From DATGJX01 sp035279385 (lineage in GTDB: Bacteria > Vulcanimicrobiota > Vulcanimicrobiia > Vulcanimicrobiales > Vulcanimicrobiaceae): a stretch of DNA of 39,944 bases. The position numbers and the translations under genes were made by a program. Under the pieces are notes generated by a model. That model searched no databases. It had not been told where the DNA came from and saw only the letters and a program-made list of their open reading frames with translations. Location: NCBI GenBank assembly GCA_035279385.1, contig DATEHZ010000022.1, positions 1 to 39,944 of the forward strand. The letters run 5' to 3'. Of this stretch, positions 1 through 6,712 are shown piece after piece. Position 1 is the first letter of the stretch; each line of letters opens with the position of its first letter.

Positions 1-422
1 GCGGAGAGCACGGTGAGCGCGCCGCCCATGCAAAAGCCGGTGACGCCGACCTTTCCCTGCGGATGCGCGCTGTGCAGCCAGAGACCGGCCGCGCGCAGAT
101 CGCCGTCGACTTGCGCGTTCGGCAATCGTTCGGAGAACGGGCGAAACGCGGTCAAATCCGTTTCGTTATCGCCGCTCGGCGCGTTCAAACGCGCGTATAA
201 ATCCGGAGCGATCGCGGCAAATCCGGCCTTTGCAAAGCGCCGCACGACCTCGCGAATATTCGCATCCACGCCCCATATATGCATGGCGACGACCACACCC
301 GGGGTATTCGCGCGCGCATCGCGCGGCCGCGCGACGTATGCCGGCACCGCGGTATCCGGGCGGCGCAGGTCGACGCGCGATACTTCGATTGCGGGGTCGT
401 CTTCGGTGACGGCAAACATCAT
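1..422 (-). CDS. Dienelactone hydrolase family protein (3' part missing)
   Basis: Reading leftward from an ATG at 422, the frame stays open for about 140 codons and runs off the window edge. The sequence has an alpha/beta-hydrolase start (VVVAMHIWG, about residues 43-51) and the cysteine nucleophile elbow GFCMGG (Cys131), the hallmark that separates dienelactone hydrolases from serine esterases. Family members hydrolyse dienelactones in chlorocatechol breakdown, but many are general cytoplasmic carboxyl-ester hydrolases, so the substrate is unknown. The start codon overlaps the stop of the upstream LysR gene by ATGA (419-422), so the two are one transcription unit and probably translationally coupled. 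The catalytic Asp and His would lie outside the window. The enzyme family is clear; its role is not. Confidence 0.85.
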   Translation of the reverse strand, partial: MMFAVTEDDPAIEVSRVDLRRPDTAVPAYVARPRDARANTPGVVVAMHIWGVDANIREVVRRFAKAGFAAIAPDLYARLNAPSGDNETDLTAFRPFSERLPNAQVDGDLRAAGLWLHSAHPQGKVGVTGFCMGGALTVLS

Positions 423-1369
423 CCGGTGTGTGTCCTCCGCTGCAGAAGTGCCGCTTCAAATGCGTCCGTACCTTCACGCGAACGCAAGGCGATGCGCGCG
501 AACGCACGCTGCGCCGGCGAGAGCGTTCGCCCGCGGACCGCAGCGACGAACAGCGATCGCCGCAGCGGCAAATCCGCGATCGCGAGCGTGCGTACCGCGC
601 CGGCGCGCGCGTCGCGTTCGACCGCAAAACGTGAGAGGATCGCAACGCCGAGCCGGGCTTCGACGGCGCGCAAAATCGCCTCGCCGCTCGGAAGCTCGAG
701 CGCGACCGGTGGGTTGACGCCGCCGCGCACGAGCGCTTCGTAGCCGAGATCGCGCGTTCCCGATCCGGGTTCGCGGCTGACGAACGGTACCTGCGCCAAA
801 TCGGCTGCGCGCACGCGGCGTTTGCCGCCAAAGGCGCCGGGCGCCGCCACCAAAACCAGCTCGTCTTCGAGAAACGGAAGCGTGACGATCGCATCGTCGG
901 CGATGATGCCTTCGACCAGTGCGAGGCCGAGTTCGTTCGTGCGCAGCATCTCCGCGATGCCGCTCGTGTTTGCGATACGCACGTCCACGCGGACCTTCGC
1001 GCGTTCGCGCATGAATTCGCCGAGCAGCGCGGGCAGCAGGTACGTGCCGATGGTGAGCGTCGCGCCGATGCGCAGCATGCCGCTGCGCGCGTGCTTGAAC
1101 TCCTCCATGTCGGCGCCCAGCGCGGCGAGGGCATCGACGATCGCGCGAGCGCGCTCGGCGAGATACGCACCTGCGTCGGTGAGGACAGCGCGGCGGTCGA
1201 CGACGTCGACGAGCGGAACACCCATCTCGCGCGCGAGATTTGCGACGTGCTGCGTGACGGCGGGCTGCGTCACGCCCAGACGCCGCGCGGCTTTGCTGAA
1301 GGAACGGTCTTGCGCGAGCGCGACCAGCGCCTGCAGCTGAGCCAGGGATACCGCCATGAGCATAAGCAT
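419..1369 (-). CDS. LysR-family transcriptional regulator
   Basis: A full-length LysR regulator (about 312-316 residues). The N-terminal winged helix-turn-helix (LQALVALAQDRSFSKAARRLG, then VTQPAVTQHVANLARE) is followed by a linker helix and a periplasmic-binding-like effector domain from about residue 95 (GMLRIGATLTIGTYLLPALL). Overall it resembles the CysL/CbbR-like LysR branch. Three in-frame ATGs (1369, 1363, 1357) are possible starts; an AGG lies about 7 bases before the middle one, and the 1357 start gives the usual spacing to the HTH. The 3' end overlaps the dienelactone hydrolase start by 4 bases, and the gene is divergent from the binding-protein gene at 1434 across a 64-base gap. 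It could therefore control either side; the effector cannot be read from sequence. Confidence 0.9.
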   Translation of the reverse strand: MLMLMAVSLAQLQALVALAQDRSFSKAARRLGVTQPAVTQHVANLAREMGVPLVDVVDRRAVLTDAGAYLAERARAIVDALAALGADMEEFKHARSGMLRIGATLTIGTYLLPALLGEFMRERAKVRVDVRIANTSGIAEMLRTNELGLALVEGIIADDAIVTLPFLEDELVLVAAPGAFGGKRRVRAADLAQVPFVSREPGSGTRDLGYEALVRGGVNPPVALELPSGEAILRAVEARLGVAILSRFAVERDARAGAVRTLAIADLPLRRSLFVAAVRGRTLSPAQRAFARIALRSREGTDAFEAALLQRRTHTG

Positions 1370-1398
1370 ACCTAGGCAATATCGTAAAGTCCACTAAT

Positions 1399-1427
1399 TT
1401 GACTTATGAGAGGGCGAGCCGTACGCT
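1399..1427 (+). promoter_or_regulatory. Sigma70-like promoter placed for a leaderless mRNA
   Basis: TTGACT (1399-1404), a 17-base spacer and TACGCT (1422-1427) form a reasonable -35/-10 pair. The ATG of the binding-protein gene begins at 1434, where transcription would be expected to start, and no Shine-Dalgarno sequence precedes it. The transcript of the 1434-3849 operon may thus begin at or within a base or two of the start codon. The promoter sits in the short divergent gap next to the LysR gene, where that regulator would be expected to bind. Confidence 0.5.
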
Positions 1428-1433
1428 AGCACT

Positions 1434-2321
1434 ATGTTCCGGCGATGTATTGGAGCGCTGAGCGCTTTCGCGCTCTCGCTCTCACTGTGCGGTGCAACGC
1501 AAGCTCGGCCGATCGGATTCAGCGTCCCTCCGGTCGATCAGGTCCTCGATCTGCACGGCGATCCCGCGGCCGCGCAGCTGGTGATTTTCATGGCCGGGAA
1601 CCAGTACATGGTGGTGCCGGCGTTGCTTGCGGCATTTCGCAAAGAGCACCCGGAGGTCCGATCGGTATTTTATGAAACGCTGCCGCCCGGGATCGTGATC
1701 GATCAGGTCCGCGCGGGTGCGCTGCAGATGGGCAATTTGCTGATCTCCGCAAAGCCCGACGTTTTGCTGGCGGGGCCGCGGGGTATGCGAACGCTGCGCC
1801 GGCTGCGCAAAGTCTCGGCGTCGCAGCCGTACGCTTCGAACACGCTTGCGATACTGGTGCGTGCCGGAAATCCGTTGCATATCGGTTCGCTCGGCGACTT
1901 GGGCCGCGCGCGCGTGCGCGTGGTGATGCCGAATCCCAAGTGGGAGGGCGTGGCCGAGCAAGTCGAGGGTGCGTATGCAAAGGCGGGCGGCGCGCAATTG
2001 GTGCACGCGATCATGGTGACGAAGTTTGCCGAAGGAACGACGATCTTGACGCGAATTCACCACAGGGAAACGCCGCTCTATCTGCTCGGCGGGCGCGCCG
2101 ATGCGGGTCCGGTATGGCTTACGGAGGCGCTCTATCAGCATCGCGTTCATCGGCTGGATTTCGTGCGCATTCCGCCGGAAAAAAACGTCTACGCGCAATA
2201 TGAGGCGGCGCTCGTGAATCACGCACCGCACGCCGCCGCCGCGCAGGCGTTCGTCACGTTCATGCAATCGCCGCAAGCTCGCACGATTTTACGATCGTAC
2301 GGCTTCGGCCCACCGCGCTAG
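1434..2321 (+). CDS. Exported ModA-like solute-binding protein without a transporter
   Basis: A 295-residue protein with an N-terminal signal peptide (basic MFRR, hydrophobic core, cut near TQARP). The mature part has the layout of periplasmic binding protein type 2 of the molybdate/tungstate ModA-WtpA kind: LVIFMAGNQYMVVPALLAAFRKEHPEV at the start of lobe 1, NTLAILVRAGNP at the lobe crossing, and a C-terminal QAFVTFMQSPQARTILRSYGF typical of the group. No ABC permease or ATPase lies nearby; instead the gene heads an operon with a DsrE-like protein and a TsdA cytochrome. It may bind an oxyanion, possibly a sulfur oxyanion in this context, as a sensor or scavenger rather than a transport component. 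Ligand identity is inference only. Confidence 0.75.
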   Translation: MFRRCIGALSAFALSLSLCGATQARPIGFSVPPVDQVLDLHGDPAAAQLVIFMAGNQYMVVPALLAAFRKEHPEVRSVFYETLPPGIVIDQVRAGALQMGNLLISAKPDVLLAGPRGMRTLRRLRKVSASQPYASNTLAILVRAGNPLHIGSLGDLGRARVRVVMPNPKWEGVAEQVEGAYAKAGGAQLVHAIMVTKFAEGTTILTRIHHRETPLYLLGGRADAGPVWLTEALYQHRVHRLDFVRIPPEKNVYAQYEAALVNHAPHAAAAQAFVTFMQSPQARTILRSYGFGPPR

Positions 2322-2329
2322 GAGGAGAA

Positions 2330-3043
2330 ATGAATCGCGGAACCTTCATCGTATCGTCGGCGTCCGTTGCGCTCGCAGGCGCGCCTGCAGCGGCTGCGGC
2401 GCAAAACGTTCCGGGCGGCACGCATTTCGTCGAACGAAAGGCGGACTTCGATGAAGCCGCGTTCGCGCGAATGTCCGGCAAGGCGGCCGACATCCGCATG
2501 GTCATCGAGTCGATCGCATTTCACCCGCAGGTCTTCTCGAACATCAAGAACGCGCTCAACGGATTGCAATTCGGCTTCGGCTACCCGGAAAACCGCATTG
2601 CGATCGTCTTCGCGCCGCACGGCCCCTCGAGCGCGTTCACGTACAGCGATTACGTGTGGAACAAATACAAGATTGGCGAGTACTTCAAACTCAACGACGA
2701 CAAGGGAAATCCGGTCGCATCGAACGTTTTTCTCGCGCCGGCGAGCGCGCCCTCCGCGTCGGCGGATCCCGACGATTCGGCAAGCCTGTATCAAGACACG
2801 TCGATTCAAACCCTGCAAAAGCGCGGCGTGTCGTTCATGACCTGCCATACGGCCGTCGAAGAGCAATCGCGAGGGCTCGTAAAGGCGGGCAACGCACCGG
2901 CCGGGATGAGCGCGAGTGACGTGGCAAACGACATTCTTACACATTTGATTGCGGGCACGCACGTCGTGCCCTCGATGATGGGGGCCATCATGGTGCTGCA
3001 GCAGCGCTATCACTACGGGTTTCAAACGCTGACCTTCGCATGA
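2330..3043 (+). CDS. Exported DsrE-like protein
   Basis: A 237-residue protein beginning 8 bases after the previous gene behind a very strong AGGAGGAG ribosome site. A signal-like N-terminus (TFIVSSASVALAGAPAAAAAQ) suggests export. The rest resembles the DsrE/DsrF-like alpha/beta fold: a first strand and helix (MVIESIAFHPQVFSNIKNALNGLQ), an alkaline loop (RIAIVFAPHGPSSAF), a single cysteine after a strand (GVSFMTCHTAVEEQ), and the closing HVVPSMMGAIMVLQQRYHYGFQTL, which matches the usual VPS...LQ..GY ending. DsrE-family proteins handle sulfane sulfur on a conserved Cys, normally in the cytoplasm. Here the lone Cys and the TsdA gene overlapping its 3' end (ATGA) suggest an extracytoplasmic sulfur-handling role. 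The fold is fairly likely; the function is inferred. Confidence 0.6.
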   Translation: MNRGTFIVSSASVALAGAPAAAAAQNVPGGTHFVERKADFDEAAFARMSGKAADIRMVIESIAFHPQVFSNIKNALNGLQFGFGYPENRIAIVFAPHGPSSAFTYSDYVWNKYKIGEYFKLNDDKGNPVASNVFLAPASAPSASADPDDSASLYQDTSIQTLQKRGVSFMTCHTAVEEQSRGLVKAGNAPAGMSASDVANDILTHLIAGTHVVPSMMGAIMVLQQRYHYGFQTLTFA

Positions 3044-3849
3044 AACACGTCACCGTTGCAGTCGCTGCGCTCACGCTGCTGCTCGTAACCGCGTGCGGCG
3101 GCGGATCGGGTGCGGGAGCGCAGCCGCCTGCCGCGCAGGGTACGTTCGATCCGAGCGCCGTGCCGGCCGATGAAGTCGGCGATCTGGTCCGCTACGGCCA
3201 CGAGCTGATCGTGAACACGCGGGCCCATCTCAAACCGTATATCACGGCGAACATGGACTGCGCGGCATGCCACGTCAACGCCGGCACGAAAGCGCGCGGC
3301 GGATCCTTCGTCGGCATCGCCGCACAGTTTCCGCAGTGGAACAAGCGCGCGAAACGCGTGATATCGCTGCAGGACCGTTTGGCGGAATGCTTTCTGTACA
3401 GCATGAACGGCCATCCGCCCGCGTACAACAGTCGCGAAATCGAAGCGATGGTCGCCTACATCACCTATCTCTCGCGCGGCTCGAAGATCGGCAGCAAGCC
3501 GGATCCTGCGGTGCGGATCGCGCATTTCGACCCGCCCGCCAAGCCGGATCCGAAACGCGGCGCGCAGCTGTACGCGCAGAAGTGCTCGGCGTGCCACGGT
3601 GCAAACGGCGCGGGTTCTGCGGCGTTCCCGCCGCTGTGGGGACCATCGTCGTTCAATAGCGGCGCCGGTATGCATCGCCTATGGACGATGGCGGGCTTCG
3701 TTCGCTACAACATGCCGCAGAATGCGCCGGGCACGCTGAACGACCAAGAAGCGTACGACGTATCGGCGTACGTGCTCTCGCATTCGCGCCCCAAATTCGA
3801 CAAATCGCGCGCAGTCGCGTTCCCGCCGCAAAATGCCGGTTATTTCTAA
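3040..3849 (+). CDS. tsdA: Dihaem c-type thiosulfate dehydrogenase, lipoprotein (TsdA family)
   Basis: A 269-residue lipoprotein (lipobox LVTAC, Cys19) with two haem c sites, CAACH (74-78) and CSACH (182-186). Between them ECFLYSMNG carries Cys117 in the place of the unusual axial cysteine ligand of haem 1 in TsdA enzymes, and FVRYNMP supplies Met225 as the likely axial ligand of haem 2. This combination marks the TsdA family, which couples two thiosulfates into tetrathionate or runs the reverse reaction, on the periplasmic face. The gene overlaps the DsrE-like gene by ATGA and its own end overlaps the GNAT gene by 17 bases. Direction of catalysis cannot be told from sequence, and an SoxA/other dihaem relative is a less likely alternative. 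Confidence 0.8.
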   Translation: MKHVTVAVAALTLLLVTACGGGSGAGAQPPAAQGTFDPSAVPADEVGDLVRYGHELIVNTRAHLKPYITANMDCAACHVNAGTKARGGSFVGIAAQFPQWNKRAKRVISLQDRLAECFLYSMNGHPPAYNSREIEAMVAYITYLSRGSKIGSKPDPAVRIAHFDPPAKPDPKRGAQLYAQKCSACHGANGAGSAAFPPLWGPSSFNSGAGMHRLWTMAGFVRYNMPQNAPGTLNDQEAYDVSAYVLSHSRPKFDKSRAVAFPPQNAGYF

Positions 3850-4645
3850 CGAGCGCGTGCGTACCCTCGGGCTGCGCACCAGCCTCGTGCTCGACGGTCA
3901 TCGCAACAGCGTCGAAGAGCATCCCGGCTTCATCGCGGTGCGAACGCCGAGCAACCCCGGCTATTTTTTCGGCAATTTTCTCCTGTACGATCGCGCGCCG
4001 CAGACCGGCGATGCGGATCGCTGGACGGGCGAGTTCGAACGGATCTTTCGTGACGAGCGCGGCGTGCGGCATGCCGCGTTTGCCTGGAGCATCGTCGAGG
4101 ATGAGCCGGGCGAGATCGGCCCCTTTGTGGAGCGCGGCTATACGTACCAGGAGAGCAGCGTACTCGCGGCGAGTGCGGTGCGTGGGTTTGCGCTTCCCGG
4201 CGGACTGCACGTGCGGCCGCTCCATTCCGATGCCGATTGGGACGCGCAGGTCGAACTGGGCCTTGCGAACCGCGAAGAGCAATACGAAGCCGAGCCGTAC
4301 GCGCGATTCAAACGCGCACAAGTGGCGCATCACCGGTACATAGCGCAGCAGTTCGGCGCGTGGCTGGGCGTCTTCGACGGTGACCGGCTCGCGGGGAGTT
4401 GCGGCATTTTCTCCGCGGGAGAAGGGATCGCGCGCTACCAAGACGTCGGCGTGCACCCGGCGTACCGCAACCGCGGCATCGCGCACAGTTTGATCGGTGA
4501 AGCCGCGCGGTTCGCGAACGAACGGTTGCGCGCGGCGCAGCTGGTCATCGTTGCTGCAGCGGATGGTTTCGCTCGAAGGATCTACGAACGCGCCGGTTTT
4601 ACGCTCTGCGCGCGTGAAGGCGCGCTCTGGATCGCGCATCGGTAA
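3833..4645 (+). CDS. GNAT-family N-acetyltransferase
   Basis: A 270-residue protein. The C-terminal half (about 125-268) is a GNAT domain: it has the acetyl-CoA pyrophosphate loop in the form VHPAYRNRGIAHSLI (motif A, R/Q-x-x-G-x-G/A type) and the C-terminal ARRIYERAGFTLCAREGALW strand-helix. The N-terminal 120 residues look like a degenerate GNAT-like or linker module (NPGYFFGNFLLYDRAP, then a Trp-Glu region). It starts inside the end of tsdA with a 17-base overlap and ends 7 bases before the YeiH-like gene, so it belongs to the same run. The acceptor is unknown; small amines or protein N-termini are both possible. Confidence 0.8.
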   Translation: MPVISNERVRTLGLRTSLVLDGHRNSVEEHPGFIAVRTPSNPGYFFGNFLLYDRAPQTGDADRWTGEFERIFRDERGVRHAAFAWSIVEDEPGEIGPFVERGYTYQESSVLAASAVRGFALPGGLHVRPLHSDADWDAQVELGLANREEQYEAEPYARFKRAQVAHHRYIAQQFGAWLGVFDGDRLAGSCGIFSAGEGIARYQDVGVHPAYRNRGIAHSLIGEAARFANERLRAAQLVIVAAADGFARRIYERAGFTLCAREGALWIAHR

Positions 4646-4652
4646 TTTGTCC

Positions 4653-5672
4653 ATGCTCTCGAGCTCGACGCTGCGCCGCGTGAACGTGCACCCGGTGCTC
4701 CCCGGTTTGCTCCTGTGCGTGCTTGTCGCAAGCCTCGCCTACGCGCTCGGGCGGGCGCTTCCCATCGTCGGGGGTCCGGTGTTCGGCATCCTCATCGGCG
4801 TTGCGGTCTCGCTCGTGCGCAAACCGGCGGGCATGCTTTCCTCCGGTATAAAATTTTCGAGCAAACAGATTCTTCAGCTTTCGATCGTCCTGCTCGGCTT
4901 CAACCTGCAGTTGCAGGACGTGATCGGCGGCGGATTGCGCTCGCTTCCGGTCATGCTCGGCACGCTCGCCGTCGTTTTGATCGCCGCGTATGCGGTCGGC
5001 AAGGCGCTCGGACTCGATCGCGATTTGCGCCGGCTGCTGGGCGTGGGCACTGCCATCTGCGGCGGTTCGGCGATCGCCGCGCTTTCGAGCGTCATCGACG
5101 TCTCGGAAGCGGATGTGGCGTACGCGATCTCGACCGTCTTTTTGTTCAACGTCGCCGCGGTGCTGACGTTTCCGGGCATCGGCCACCTGCTGCACCTGTC
5201 CCAGCAGGCATTCGGGTTGTGGGCGGGCACGGCAATCAACGACACGTCGTCCGTCGTTGCGGCGGGATTCGTCTACGGGCACGCGGCCGGTGCGCAAGCC
5301 GTCATCGTGAAGCTCACGCGTACGACGCTGATTATTCCTATCGTGCTGTTCTACGCCGGAAAACGCGTGTGGCATGCGCGCTCGAGCGGCGAACGCGTCG
5401 ACGTGCGCAAAATCATCCCGTGGTTCATCCTGTGGTTCGTCGGCGCTGCCCTCGTCAACACGATCGGCGCCGTTCCGAACGCGCTGCATTCGGTCATCGC
5501 GCAAGCCGCGCTCTTTCTTATCGTGGTTGCGCTCTCGGGCGTCGGCTTATCGGCCGATGCGAAGGCGATCCGCTCCGCCGGCGTGCGGCCGCTGCTGCTC
5601 GGGTTCGTGCTTTGGGCGCTCATCGCCGCGAGCAGTTTGGCGATCGCCCACGCGCTGCGCGTCACCGCTTAG
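4653..5672 (+). CDS. yeiH: YeiH/UPF0324 family putative sulfate exporter
   Basis: A 340-residue, almost wholly hydrophobic protein with about ten predicted membrane spans. Conserved family stretches are visible: IVGGPVFGILIGV, KQILQLSIVLLGFNLQL, GVGTAICGGSAIAALSSVI, FGLWAGTAINDTSSVVAAG and IVVALSGVGLSADAKAI. The family (PSE, YeiH) is annotated as putative sulfate exporters, and in enterobacteria the adjacent regulator YeiE is linked to sulfite tolerance. I chose the ATG at 4653 because an upstream in-frame extension would lie inside the GNAT gene. It converges on the LysR gene at 5669 with a 4-base overlap of stop codons. Position next to tsdA and the DsrE-like gene supports a sulfur-anion role. 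Confidence 0.85.
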   Translation: MLSSSTLRRVNVHPVLPGLLLCVLVASLAYALGRALPIVGGPVFGILIGVAVSLVRKPAGMLSSGIKFSSKQILQLSIVLLGFNLQLQDVIGGGLRSLPVMLGTLAVVLIAAYAVGKALGLDRDLRRLLGVGTAICGGSAIAALSSVIDVSEADVAYAISTVFLFNVAAVLTFPGIGHLLHLSQQAFGLWAGTAINDTSSVVAAGFVYGHAAGAQAVIVKLTRTTLIIPIVLFYAGKRVWHARSSGERVDVRKIIPWFILWFVGAALVNTIGAVPNALHSVIAQAALFLIVVALSGVGLSADAKAIRSAGVRPLLLGFVLWALIAASSLAIAHALRVTA

Positions 5673-6553
5673 TTTTTGCGCATCGCCGCGATGATGTGAT
5701 GCCGGAACGCTTGCGCCAGTTCCGGCTGAAAGCGTGAGGGCTCCCACAGTAAGCCGATACTGCGCCGGCAAACGGGTTCGGTGATGTGCAATTGCGGCGG
5801 CGCGCTCTCTGCGGGCGAACCGGCGGCCGGAATGATCGCGACGCCCAGGCCGACGGCAACCAGCCCGCGCAGCGTCGCGATCTCTTCGCCTTCGAATGCG
5901 ATCTTCGGCGCGAACCCGGCTTGCGCGCAGAAATGATCGGTGAGCGTGCGCAGAGCGTAGCCTTCGCGCAAACACACGAAGGTATCGTCGCGCAGCTCCG
6001 CGAGCCGCACCGATTTGCGTTTGGCGAAGCGGTGATCGTGCGGAACCGCCAAGTAGAGCTCTTCCGAGGAAAGTTCCAGCGACTCGATGCGTTCGCTCGT
6101 CGGTGGAACGGGAGAGACGAGCGCGAGATCGACGTCGCCTGCTTCGAGTTCTTCCAGAATGATGTGCGAAGCGTTCTGCAGCAGCTGAAAGCGCGCGCGC
6201 GGATGCTGCTGGCGAAAATGAGCGATGAGATCCGGCACGACGCTGGTACCGAGCGCATGCGCGAACCCGAACGCGATGACGCCCGCGTCGCGATCGGAGA
6301 GGTCGGTGACCTCGCGCCGTCCTTCCTCGATTGCGGAGAGCGCGCGCTCGACGTGGCGCAGGAACGCCTCGCCGTAGCGGTTGAGTTTGACCGAGCGCCC
6401 CCGGTGGTCGAAGAGCGCGACGCCCAGGTCCCGCTCCAAGCGAGCCATCGCCCGGCTTAGGGCCGGCTGCGTGATGGCCAACTCCTCCGCGGCCTGCGTG
6501 ACGTGCTGGGTCCGGGCGACGATGCGGAAGTACTCGAGCTGCTGTAACTCCAT
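5669..6553 (-). CDS. LysR-family transcriptional regulator
   Basis: A complete 294-residue LysR regulator. The HTH occupies about residues 1-60 (MELQQLEYFRIVARTQHV...AITQPALSRAMARLERDLGVALFD), in a style close to the GltC/CysL group, and the effector domain begins near residue 92 (VIAFGFAHALGTSVVPDLIAHF). Its 3' end overlaps the yeiH stop by 4 bases in convergent orientation, as in a yeiE-yeiH pairing, while its 5' end is divergent from the giant 2-oxoglutarate dehydrogenase gene across about 160 bases. It may act on itself and either neighbour; divergent orientation favours the dehydrogenase gene as target, while gene pairing favours yeiH. The effector is unknown. Confidence 0.9.
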   Translation of the reverse strand: MELQQLEYFRIVARTQHVTQAAEELAITQPALSRAMARLERDLGVALFDHRGRSVKLNRYGEAFLRHVERALSAIEEGRREVTDLSDRDAGVIAFGFAHALGTSVVPDLIAHFRQQHPRARFQLLQNASHIILEELEAGDVDLALVSPVPPTSERIESLELSSEELYLAVPHDHRFAKRKSVRLAELRDDTFVCLREGYALRTLTDHFCAQAGFAPKIAFEGEEIATLRGLVAVGLGVAIIPAAGSPAESAPPQLHITEPVCRRSIGLLWEPSRFQPELAQAFRHHIIAAMRKN

Positions 6554-6712
6554 TTCGCGGTATTCATGCCTTCGGGAGCATAAATCTTGCTTCTAACCAG
6601 CATTGGAGGGCACCATCGCTTCGGAGTAAGATGAGGGTACCCGCGCGCTGCTGGTATAACAGAGCGGTTCGGGTTTTTCCTTAGATAGCTAGGTTTGAGG
6701 AGTTGCGCGGCG
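6554..6712. promoter_or_regulatory. Divergent control region between lysR and the E2-E1 gene
   Basis: This 159-base gap separates a LysR gene (leftward) from the E2-E1 gene (rightward). It contains an inverted repeat ATGC-N8-GCAT (6566-6581), a possible LysR operator core just upstream of lysR. It also holds two weak candidate -10 boxes for the rightward gene, TAAGAT (6627-6632, with TTGGAG 18 bases upstream) and TATAAC (6655-6660). GAGGAG at 6697-6702 is the best ribosome site for the rightward gene. None of these is strong enough to call alone. Confidence 0.35.

Noticed and set aside
4497..4652. Upstream extension of the YeiH-like protein
   Set aside because: It lies inside the GNAT coding sequence in another frame and is Arg/Ser-rich; the family starts near ATG 4653.
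6635..6642. GGGTACCC palindrome upstream of the E2-E1 gene
   Set aside because: An 8-base palindrome is expected by chance in a window of this size; no second copy nearby.
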